Origin: Antennarius striatus
Lineage: Eukaryota; Chordata; Actinopteri; Lophiiformes; Antennariidae
NCBI RefSeq assembly: GCF_040054535.1
Contig: NC_090782.1
Coordinates: 16,939,001-17,003,000 of the forward strand
Direction: 5' to 3'
Length of the DNA stretch: 64,000 nucleotides
The translations under genes were made by a program, and so were the position numbers. Under the pieces are notes generated by a model. It ran no database searches and was not told where the DNA came from. It saw nothing but the letters and a program-made list of their open reading frames with translations. This document shows positions 29,127 through 40,100 of the stretch, piece by piece (the first letter of the stretch is position 1; each line of letters begins with the position of its first letter).

Positions 29127-32002
29127 GTGAGGTCTGACTGCTCTACTTTTGTTTTTCAAATCATCCTTTAAGGGTGTTACGCTAGTTAGAAAGATAGTTT
29201 CCTGTACATTTCAGTGTTAGCTCACTTCGCTAACTTTCAAAACCTCAAAAGGCAACTTTTTTTTTTTTTTTTAAACTTTGTTAGGGCGTCAGCACCAAAA
29301 AGTGTTCCTTTTTCAGACTTGGCATGATGTCAGCTGTAAATATGTGACAAATAGTTTCTTAATTCAATAGGAAGAAGCTATATAGCTTTCCCATGAGCAC
29401 TATTAAGTAACCACACATTTGTCATATGATTTGTTAAGTATAAAACAGCTTAGTTTGAATTACATAACAGCTTTTTTTCAAGTTTGGACCATGTCTCTGA
29501 CAGTTATCACTGGTTCATCTCACACTTGATAACAGGGAATATAGTGTCACTCTTTGCCTTATAATAAACCAAATGTAGATGTTATTAACTGTAATAAAAA
29601 CGTATTGCTGAATCAAGCTGTTGCCAAAGAAAATTAAGGCACTTTTTAATCACACAGTACCAAAAGAGTCTAACATTACTGGTCATGGTCATTTAAAAGA
29701 AGATACAGCCGTCACCCTGACTTCCAAATGAATTTGTGAAATGAAAACAGTTGTTCTATGTAAAAGTTATCAGGCCCATGCATTAGCCTGAACCCAGAGG
29801 TACCATACATCATAACACAGGAGTTACACTGGTCAGATCTACTGTCCTTCCTCCTTCTAGTGTGGCTGAAGATGGATCATAAGCCTTCTATCTAGAAAGG
29901 GGCCATCTAAACTCGATACCATATTAATCACTGCTGCAAAACTTTTTGTGTAAATTATTAAAGGATTAACTAAACGTTTAAATAGTGCTTTTGAGAATCC
30001 GCTGAGGACCACCAAAGAAAATATTGATACTGAAATTATTGCATTGCCTGTGTTTCTGTCAGTTGTTCCTTCCATCAGTTGAATGTGTGCTTGGTCTTCC
30101 TGGTGAATGACTCTGTTGTAGCAGAAACTTACAGCTGGATGGTTGCTACTCCTCTTGCTACATCGGCTGCTTCCTTGCAGCACGATCGGACCCATGTCCT
30201 TTGAATTGTTTGGTCTATGCATCAGGTCGGCTTTTGCAACGATGTGTTCATAATGTTGCAATAAATACATGTGGACTGCACTGATTTCCCCCTCTGTCAT
30301 CTGGTAGAATGTGAGCAGATGTTGTCCACATGTGTGTGATTCAGATGGGAAAGGGGAAATCCTTTTTTGCAGGTCCTGTCTGATCAGCTGTTTTGCCCGC
30401 TGCATATTTGCATATTTTCGATGTGTAGTTGATTGCTTTCATTATCAAGTTATCTGACAAAAGTTTTGGAAGCAATCATTTATCTGCACTGTATTAAAAA
30501 ATAAGGGCAAATTTTATTTCCTGTATTGTAATTTCTTCCATTTCAAGGTCAGATCTGAAGGTTCCTTGGTGTATCCTTTCCAAGATACTTGCATTACTGT
30601 GCATGAGACAGCAGAAAATAGATGAGGGTCATTATTGAGAAGCTGGTTGATTTCTTATTGTGTACTTCCCAAATCAATGACAACACATTGTGAGATGCAT
30701 TAACTGCAATTAATTTTGGTAATTAATTATTTGTTACCTAAAAAACGTATAAAATCTAAGTTGATGCTTGATTTAAAAAAGTACAATTTGTCCTCCAATT
30801 TCAAGAAGAAAAAATGAATATATAAGTTGAGAATTTGTTAAATAATTAAGAATTTCACCCTTTCCCATGAGCCAATTATGTTTTAGATTTCATTTTTGTT
30901 TTAGGCAATACTTCGTTTTCTTCATGCAGCAGGGTAGTTTTTACTTAAAGTAGTAGTTCTTTTGACCCACTTTTCATTCAGAGTGTAAAAGTGCACTATT
31001 GCCCCATATTTTACTTTAGCCTTTTCAGCTGATATAAATGATATCTGGGTTCATTTTACCTACAAACCTTCATGCACACTAATTAGTCTCCACCATTGAT
31101 GTCCTAACAGTGCTGTTGGTCCATTATTCATGGCCTCTGTCTTATTTCTAATGTATGATTCCAGACTTTTTGTGTCCAGAAGAATTTCCCATGATTTACC
31201 ATGACTGTATTCCTTCAGTGGCAAGAACGACCTCATTGTCACTATATTTATAGAGGACTCAATATACATCCAATGAAATATCGCACTAAACCTTGGCTTA
31301 GAAATGGGCCAAGGCTCATTTATATTTCCACTTCTTGATTGAACTGGTATCAGTTTCATTTAATAGGCTTAGAGGAAAGAATTATTCCTTTGACTCATCC
31401 AGATTACCATAAAAACCAAAAGTTGAAACTAACCCGAGCTGCTATGTGATGTGGTAATTAATGTGAAGCGTGGCACACAGCTAAATCCTACCACCGTTAT
31501 CATTTTTTATGCCTCAGTGGTTATCCCTCTTGAGTTAAAAGTCAAAATAATAATTATGTGTTTAAATGTGAAGCTCATGCTTATCCTTACATTGATCTAC
31601 TAGACAGTGGCCTCTTTTTTTTTCATGAGAAAAATGTTTCCCATCCTCTGATGTTAACATGGTATAATTCCAGGGTTCTGTATGGAGCAGATCTTAAAAT
31701 CAAAGAAATTTCATACTTTCACCATTCCCTTCCGTCATAGTGTTCAGATTTGAACTCATCCTGATTTTCTGTGTGGTTTTGTTTTTGAGCACTGTTTCAT
31801 CCTCATTGCATCATAGTGTTGACAGATCTGTTTAACATGGCCAATGCGGCCAGCATTGCCATGTCTTAATTTGTAACGTCTCCCCAAATAAAATGTATTA
31901 GGCACTTAAAGAATATACAGAAAAGAAATTGCATTTTGTCATGCATATCAAGCACCATGACGTGAATCTCATGTTGCTCTGGTACTTTATGTTCCATGAC
32001 AG
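29127..32002 (+). other. plin3: plin3 intron 1 (proposed)
   Basis: A 2.9-kb AT-rich interval between the proposed leader exon and the first coding exon. It contains antisense open frames of 182 codons (30405-29857) and 99 codons (31359-31060), both unrecognised. No known repeat was identified. Confidence 0.45.
29857..30405 (-). other. Unrecognised 182-codon ORF
   Basis: An uninterrupted frame on the minus strand, starting MQRAKQLIRQDLQKRI and ending at a TAG, in AT-rich DNA where frames this long are uncommon. The N-terminal half is polar. A hydrophobic segment near residues 122-140 (AIISVSIFSLVVLSGF) could span a membrane. I recognise no family and see no splice sites tying it to other exons. 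It could be a retroposed fragment, a decayed transposon ORF, a real single-exon gene, or chance. Confidence 0.15.
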
Positions 32003-32023
32003 AGATTGAATCCGGCACTCACA

Positions 32024-35000
32024 ATGGCAGACAGTATGAAAACTAATGAGACTGGAGCAGCAGCAGCAGAACCAGCTACTGGAGACCAGCAGGTGAGGAG
32101 CGCTGGGTTCTCAAAGGCCACCTATTACAAAACTGAACACAGGAAAATGATAATTTTACAATCATGTCTTATCTGTAGCAGGCTACAGAAAGGAGCTGTT
32201 CTTTACACAGTCTGGATTCCATTTCACATTTTCATCTCTTCAATGACCCTGTTGTTTTTATTTTGTATTTTTGTCTTGTCCTAGAACGTTGTTTCCCGAG
32301 TGAGCAATTTAGCTCTGGTCAGTTCTGCTTACGAGGTAGTTTCAAATGCCTACACTAGTACCAAAGACAGCGTGCCCTTGCTGAAGGGAGTGATGGATGC
32401 AGCAGAGAGCGGGGTGCGAACCCTGGGTGCTGCAGCTAGCACAGGGTCCAAGCCTCTCCTGGACATCATAGAACCACAGCGTAGGTTCTTCTGTCAAAAA
32501 TATGATATAATTTTTGGTTGATGATGGCAAGAAATGTACTATGAATGACTAATACTGTTATGTTTCTTTATGAAAACTTTAAACATGATGCCAAGTCCAT
32601 TATATACCACAATATGATATGAAATATGGATTGGCACTCAAATATGACAAGAATAAAATGTAGGTTTTTTGGGGTTTTTTGACGAGATCTTTTTTCAGAA
32701 ACTGTAACAGATTTGCCAAAATTGAATCTTTTTGATTAAATCCTCAATTTTTCGTAGGATAGCAGTGACATGAAAAAAAATCTTTTTTTCATTGGAAATT
32801 ATTAAAATCCTTTATTCTTTCAATTATTTTTGCTTTTGTACTTGATTCAGTTGCCACAGTGAATGAGTATGCTTTGAAAGGCCTGGATCAGATTGAAGAG
32901 AAACTGCCTATTCTTCACCAACCAGCAGACAAGGTCAGGCAGAAAACCAAACTACTGCTACAAACTACTGTGAATTTTTCAGTAATTTATTTTGTGAACG
33001 TGTGTAATTATATCAGCATTATTTCCCAGGTACAGCACATAATTATTGTGTTCCTCAGGTGGTGTCGGACACAGTTGGTATGGTGTACCAGTCGGTTGCA
33101 GGGGCCAAGGATGCGGTGGTAGGAGCAGTGATGGGGGGTGTGGAGCTGACCCGAGCAGCAGTCAGTGGAGGCATCATGACTGCCATGGGCACCAAGGTGG
33201 GCCAGATGGTCAGCAGTGGGATGGACCTGGCTCTGAGCCGATCTGAGGACTGGGTCAACCAGAACTTACCACTCACAGAGAGGGAGCTCGGTCAGTAGCT
33301 GTTGCAAATATGTCTAATCAATCCATAAGTATGGGGTGGGGGGTTAACGTTAAATCATTTGATGCTGAAAAACAGTTGAAGTAAATTAATTATGAAGAAG
33401 TTGATCGGAGTTTTATCAAAGAATAAGTAGAGCAGCTTCTCCTCTTTTAACTCTAAATCTAATGAAATAATGAAGACATTCAGAGCTTCAAGATCCAGGC
33501 ACATATTTCACATTTTGGCATTTGGGGGTTTGTTTCTTCAGTAATTTACCGTTGAATACACATTTACATTTTCATAAAAAAAGATATCACTTTCTCTTCA
33601 CTCTTTAGACGCCCAGTTGAGACCTACTACACCATTGTAATCTAATTTTTGATGCTGCTATGTAACTCCAAGCTGACAACTACATATTGTAGTTCACATT
33701 TCTGCCATTTACGTAACTTAAATTATTTATTCCCTAATATATATGCATTAATAATTTGGCATCTACTGTATTAGTCATTGCCCAACATTGTGTCCTTGTT
33801 TCATCGATTTACGTTTCAAGCAACAAATCTGTTGAGACGGTTGAAAAAAAAAAGATTATGAAGGCAAGACAGTGTGATGTAAGCCAGACGGGGGTGGATG
33901 TGATACGTGTTAAATTCTTCCACACTGACTAGAAGGTTGGTGTAATTCATAGAGTGATGCAGGACAGCACAATGAAATTCCTTCTGTGAACTTGGCTCAA
34001 AAAGCACCAACAATTTCCAACACTCGCAGCTTTGACAACTGCTACTGTGAGGTCATGTTATCACGACAATCTGCCATACTCTAATACTGTAGCAATACTC
34101 AGGAGGCCATCATTTTGTGTGATCACAGATGGGAAAAAGATACAATTGCTAATGACTTCAGAAGCAACACAGTGCCAGCATTGTCAGTGTTAGGGGATAG
34201 GTGGCTTTTAACCGAGACACAGGAGGACGGTCTTACGCTCTGTACCCCACAGATTGATGACCGAAAGTGAAGTAGCTCTAAATTCTTTTTGTTTGTCACA
34301 TTCTAGTAGCACAACTTCCAAAAGATTTTAAAATACATGAATATTAACTTTGTTATTTCAGCTGCTGTGGCTGAACCTGTGACGGCTGAGACGACCACAC
34401 CAGCAGAGAACCCAAGCTACTTTGTCCGCTTGGGGAAACTGTCTGCCAAAGTTCAAGAACGAGCCCTTCAGCAGTCCCTGAGACGTGCACAGCAAGCCAG
34501 GGATGCAACCTCTGCTACAGTGGCACAAATTTCCAGCACTCTGGACCTGCTGGAGACATCCCGTACCAGTTCGGGTACCACCAGTAACCAGCCAGAGGGA
34601 GCCTCAGAGCAGCTGCAACAGCGCTGGACAGACTGGAAGCAGAAGCAAGCTGGAGCTGATCAGGCCGAGTCAGAGTCAGTCGGGACTAAAGATGAGGCTG
34701 AGGTCAGGGCTGAAGGGTTTGGGAATTGAATTAATGTTTTTTAAATGGACTAGTGTTATACATTTGCAGCATTTGTACTGTACAGTACTGATCAAATGAG
34801 TTAATGAATTGTATTCTAACTTTCTCTTCACAGCAACTGGAAGGGCGAACCCTGTCCATGGTGCGTGGTCTGAGTCACCAGCTGATGTCAGCATGCTCCA
34901 GTGTGGTGTCAAGTGCCCAAGGTCTTCCCAGTGCAGTTCAGGGCCAGATCACCAATGCCAGGCAATCAGCCGAAGAGCTGTACTCTTCTCTGGGCAACAC

Positions 35001-35567
35001 CAAAACCATCACACCCATCCTTGTGGAACGGAGCCGTCATCACCTGACCCAGGTACTAATCCACACCATTCTGTCTTTACCTTTTTCGTTATACTGCTTC
35101 AGTGTAGCTCAATATAGTTTAGTGTCTTGGTTTTGTTTTTTAATTGTCTCTTAAAAGAGCTGATCCATCCATTGTAGTTTTATTAGTTCTTCAATACCCA
35201 CAGAGTGAAACATGAATTAAGTGGGAAGAGCCTGCACACTCTACATAAACAGGCTTCTATCCTCTGGAGTGTCTGCTGTTCCATATGCATTTACAAGACA
35301 AGATAATGTTGTATTTAGTAATGCAACATTAAAAACTCAATAATTATAATTTATTGTAGAGTGTTGAGATTGTTTATTTTAGCAAATGTGTTGAAAGTAA
35401 TACCAGAATCTGCTTGCTCCAAGGTTCAGCAGTCTCTGGATGGTGTCGTGGACTATCTGGTAAACAACACACCACTCAACTGGCTGGTGGGACCTTTTGC
35501 CCCTCAGATTGCTGAGAAGGCAGAGGACGACATGGCAACGGAGCTCAAAAACCCACACAAGACTTAA
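32024..35567 (+). CDS. plin3: Perilipin, best fit perilipin-3 (TIP47-like)
   Basis: Lipid-droplet coat protein of the PAT family, which moves from cytosol to nascent droplets and shields their lipids from lipases. Coding exons are 32024-32092, 32285-32480, 32851-32933, 33059-33290, 34362-34702, 34834-35052 and 35424-35567, all with AG/GT borders and matching phases, giving about 427 aa (human PLIN3 434, PLIN2 437). Residues 24-115 form the PAT region ([35 protein letters not shown]). Residues 117-190 are the amphipathic 11-mer repeat region. Residues 205-420 correspond to the four-helix-bundle domain, ending [20 protein letters not shown]. The [17 protein letters not shown] and VGPFAP..EKA signatures fit PLIN3 better than PLIN2, but PLIN2 is the alternative. 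The ATG at 32024 was chosen because it opens the family-like N-terminus in exon 2; a leader exon probably lies at 29.0-29.1 kb. The last acceptor (35423) was chosen by phase; an upstream AG at 35382 breaks the frame. Confidence 0.9.
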
Positions 35568-35836
35568 AGACTTAGTTGTGCTTCTCCATTACATTTCTGA
35601 TGTAGAAATTAATGGAATTTAATCATGTCTGCAAACGCTGATATCTGATCTTGGAGAATTTGCACATTTTCATATTTTTTCTTGTGAATGCTAGAACAAA
35701 TGTTGGATTTACTTAAAATTAAGTGTATGGCTGATAGAGTCTAAGTGATTTCAAAGCATTCATGTAACTAAACCACATGCATGCTGTCTGTCAACACAAA
35801 TAGCCGTTTTAATGAGAATAATGTATACCTATGGTT

Positions 35837-35842
35837 AATAAA
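35837..35842 (+). terminator. plin3: plin3 poly(A) signal
   Basis: AATAAA 270 bp after the plin3 stop codon, followed by T-rich sequence (ctctttacattttag). It is the only canonical hexamer in the short 3' UTR. Confidence 0.7.
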
Positions 35843-36036
35843 TGCTCTTTACATTTTAGTATTTTATGTTTTATTCTTTTAACTGTCAATGAGATGACAT
35901 TTGATAAAATGCTGATACCTGTCAGTGTCTAAACATTAAAGGTCTGTTCCTGATGAGTGTTGTCATGCTGTTGGGTGGTGGGGTGCTGGACTTTGCTGTC
36001 GGCCCGTCTGAGTGAAGACTGGATCTATGTTGAGGA

Positions 36037-36044
36037 TGACGTCA
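36037..36044 (+). promoter_or_regulatory. zfand5: CRE (TGACGTCA) in zfand5 promoter
   Basis: A perfect palindromic cAMP-response element at the start of a GC-richer block that precedes zfand5. Its position, about 200 bp past the plin3 poly(A) signal and upstream of the probable leader exon, fits a CREB/ATF-responsive promoter. Binding itself is inferred. Confidence 0.5.
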
Positions 36045-36059
36045 TGGTCGTTGTTTCGA

Positions 36060-36577
36060 ATGTCGGGATTCAGCGTTGGAAAGGAGGCCGCGCTCTCTGC
36101 TGGGGACGAAACTCGTACGAATCTGTAGCCCCAGGTCCTCGACAGCCCCCGGTACCTCTAAATTCAGGTACCGTCATCACCGTAGACCGCTGTGGCTGCC
36201 ACCCGGCGACTATTACCGATTTTAAAACATCCAGGACACTATCTGGAAGCGCTGTGTTTTTCGGGTGGCTAGCGGCTGCTAGCGGCTGAGCTAACTCTAG
36301 CCTGCTAACACGAACGTCTATTCGGTTTTAAACTAACGAGTCATTTACAGATTTTCGGTAAATGCGTTTCAACTATTTATTCTTTTGTATTTCGTCGTGA
36401 TTTATCTCCATTTAGCGAGTTTTAGCCCTCGTTTCGTGTCGGTATCTGGCGTCAGACAGACAAACATGTAGTTGCTGTTAGCTAACATGAAGTGTTAGTG
36501 TTTGCTCTCAGCTATGTGAGCACAGGACGCCGATTGTTTTCTGCTGCGCTACAAACTAGAACTGAGGACAGTCAGCT
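36060..36577 (+). other. zfand5: zfand5 probable 5' UTR exon
   Basis: A CpG-enriched leader-like block ends at a good donor (cagct|gtaagttc) at 36577/36578. The start is approximate. It contains short upstream open frames but no plausible coding start for the zinc-finger protein, which begins in the next exon (37094). The exon is inferred from composition and donor strength only. Confidence 0.4.
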
Positions 36578-37132
36578 GTAAGTTCTTTCTCGTTAATAAC
36601 TGGGTTGTAATGAGGGTAATTTTGCCCAAACCATCTATTAACTTCGTAGCTCCGTTTAAGTTTTCGTGGTGGTTTTATTAAGACGTGTCTTGTTCGGTTT
36701 TTGTTTGTTAACTTTGTCCCGACCAGAAAAATCTTGCTCTGGCTTTGAAGAACGCAAAAACTAGCAGAGCGAGTTCACTAGCAGTGGAATTCTGCTCGTC
36801 TGTTTGCTTTATCCATCTTTAGAAGAAGCTCTATTTACATTTTGTGATAATTCTACACCTCAGACACAACTTAAAGCACTTCCAGACCTTTGTTCCAATT
36901 TTTGCTGGAGGAGCGTTAACTTAATGCTTGATTTCAATGTATGTTTTTTTTTTGCGTCACTGTAAATGAGTCTCCAAGCTCTTTAAATCAAATAAGTATT
37001 TTTTTTAAGTACATACAGTAGAGAAAAGAAGATCAATAAAATATTGAAGGGACTGGTAATCATTTTGATTAACTTCTGCAACCCTGTTTTCAGGAATATC
37101 CTCTCCCATTCCCCTTACCCCTCTGTCAGAGC

Positions 37133-40100
37133 ATGGCTCAGGAGACCAATCAGACGCAGGTGCCAATGCTTTGCACAATGGGATGTGGTTTCTATGGTAA
37201 TCCCCGCACCAATGGCATGTGCTCAGTCTGCTACAAGGAACATCTGCAGAGACAACAGGGTGGGGGGCGTTCCAGTCCCCCAGGAGATAAAGGTAGGAAG
37301 ATGGGAGAGACATTACCTGTGGGGGAGTCAGGATCAGAAAATGGGGTCACTTATAAAATGTACAGGTACTGAGACTTGTTCAAATTGGTCTGAGAACAGG
37401 GAGCAGTAATTGTTTAGACCACATTATGTCAAACTCAAGGCCCGGGGGCCAAATGTGGCCCGCCACATCAATTTATGTGGCCTGCAAAAGCATAAATGGT
37501 CAGTGTCTAAAAATAAAAAGGTCAAAAGTGTGCTTTGAACAAAAACTATATTTTCCACAATGCAGGAACTAAGCCTACATTAAGGAGTTAGTTTATTTTA
37601 CACTATATTGGGTTACATTTAGTTACATTTATTAGTTACATCTGACCCTTTGAGTACTGCCATTATACTGACATGGGCCTCGGTGAAAATGAGTTTGACA
37701 CCCCTGGTTTACACTGTGGCATCAGAATTAAAGAGTGCTACATCTTTCACCTTTACTCAAAACACGTGATCATTTAGAGACATACGAGGATGAGTATTTG
37801 GGTGGAAGATGCGTACAGGCAAGTTGGATGTCATACAGGTTTTGTGGTTTTCATCCCATCATACTGTTGTGTCTTCATTCAGTTGCTACATCACCAGCAG
37901 GATCACCAGGTTCAGCTGGTGTGACTGTGGAGGATACAACCACAGAACCCAGTACAGAAGTGGCAGGGACCCCACCTGAGGAACAAACATCCAGGTATCT
38001 TGACAGATTTTAAATTACTCACACTTGTGTTGTTGTTAAGAGTTCTGAAACAAAAAATTATTTGAAATCCATGATGATTTTTAATTAATTAATTAGTAAA
38101 AAAAGTAAAAATCAGTAAAACACTCCATATTGTGTGTTATATTTGAGCTGTTTTTAAGAAGTAATAGGAAAGGCCTTTTATCCTGCACATTGTGGTTGGA
38201 ATTATTTTTGAGCCGTGTTTATTTCTTGAAATGCTACTTACGATGACTAAATGAGTTTCTCACTCGCTGTAGCACTTTTTGTGTCTTTGTTTTGAATACG
38301 TTTGAGATGATGTGAGGTAAACACAGCTTTTTTTGTTAACAAAACCAAGTGGGTTTTTTTTTCTTTTCAGTGAAATTGCATGCGACGTCTGATACTATAC
38401 CGTACCTGCCTGAAGGAACTATTGTTTGTTTTTTTATTCATTGTGCATGTGTAGTTATGGGTGGTATTGACAAGTCAGACTGCACAATTAATCATTATAA
38501 AATCACTATCTTGAGTCTTCCATGGATTCACATTTCTGATGAGTGGTGATTCTTAGCAGTTTATTTCAAGAAGTGCATCTCAAAGAAACAGTGCTACCTT
38601 CGCCTACAGAATCCCAACACCCCCAAACGAATCAATGATATTGCCTCCTGCCTCAGCCTACTACAAAGTGGCATTACACCATGTGGTTCTCTCTCAACCG
38701 AATACAAAGGGGCTTTATACCATGTGCTTCATTGAGGTGAAAAGACCTGGCAGTGGAAGTGTTTCAGATTAGACAGAAACAAAAAATAAGTGAGAATAAA
38801 AGGCTGTATAGAAAGAGCTTTAAACATTTCAATTTTGGAGGGTTAATCTTTGTGAGAGATTCGATTGAAAAGGAGCAACCAAATAATAAAGGAAGATCTT
38901 AAAGAGAAAGATTAAAGATCCCTTTATTAGTCCTCATTACACACATATATACAGTATATGACACAGACCCGAACAAACACACACACACATATATACTGTG
39001 CATACCCAAGGGGCCTGTAGGACATGAAAATAATGGTGGGGGTAGGATGGCAGGCAGCTCTGTCGTGGGGTACCCGGATGAGCAGCTTATAAGGGGGATG
39101 TGCCTTGCTCCAGGGCAGTGCTCAGGAGGTGAACTTGCACCTCCCCTTCCAGTTCACACCGAAAATTTTTGCCCGACATGAGTCTTGAACCGGCCGGCCG
39201 CCAGTCACCAGCCCCAGACTTAATGGACTGAGCTGCTGCCGCCCCTTTCAACTTTAAAGAAAATTTGAAGATGAAAGGGCTGAGTTTCGTGAAAACAAAG
39301 ATTCGTACAAATTATAAAGAGTCCAGTTTTCATTGAAGATGTTCCACTAATTGATTTACTTGATTGTATCTTGTAAAGATGATTATGATCTCAGCAAACC
39401 CTTTCCTCTATGTAGTTGACTGGGAGGTTTTAAAAGCCTTTATTTTCTGTTGTTGTGTCAGTCCCAGTTCCCCTAGTCCAGTAACTCAACAGATGACAGC
39501 AATGAGCATCTCCCAGGAATCAGGACCTGTAGACTCTGATCGCACTGAAGCTGATGAGGGAGAAGAGGAAGGCGTTTCGAACACCATGGGTAAGCACAAC
39601 AGAAAACTGGAGCGATTTGACAAATTATTCCTACTCTACACATTACATAAATCTCTGTATACCAACCCATAGTAATACACATTTCAGTATAGATACATTA
39701 ATTTTCAAACTTAATGTTTTATGTTTTATTTTTTTATTAGTCATTTTTCAAGTTAGTGTTCAACATGTATCATCTTAGGCGGCCATGTGTTTGAACAAGT
39801 AATAAATGAACTAATTTGTGATCTTTGTTCTTGTTTTGTACCCATTTCTCACCAGAACCAGTAGGCGAAGCAGCGCAGGCTTTGTCTGACAATGACCAAA
39901 CTCCTGATAAGAATAAGAAAAAGAATCGCTGTTTTTCTTGCCGAAAGAAAGTGGGCCTTACTGGTAAAGAACATTATTTCATATAATTGCACATGAATAG
40001 CTAGAAAAGAGGTCATAAGTCATGAACTTGGTTTACTAGGGTTCTTAGATTCGGCCTGACAATTGCAAATTACACCATTTTAATGTTTCAGGGTTACATG

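Noticed and set aside
32006-32023. Upstream TTG start for plin3
   Set aside because: A non-AUG codon next to the splice acceptor; the ATG at 32024 gives the family-like N-terminus.
35383-35423. Alternative upstream acceptor for the last plin3 exon
   Set aside because: Using the AG at 35382 shifts the frame and loses the conserved [12 protein letters not shown] end; the acceptor at 35423 keeps phase 0.
39180-39245. Possible functional tRNA gene
   Set aside because: The A- and B-box-like sequences belong to a SINE head; the cloverleaf stems do not pair and the body continues into the retroposon.
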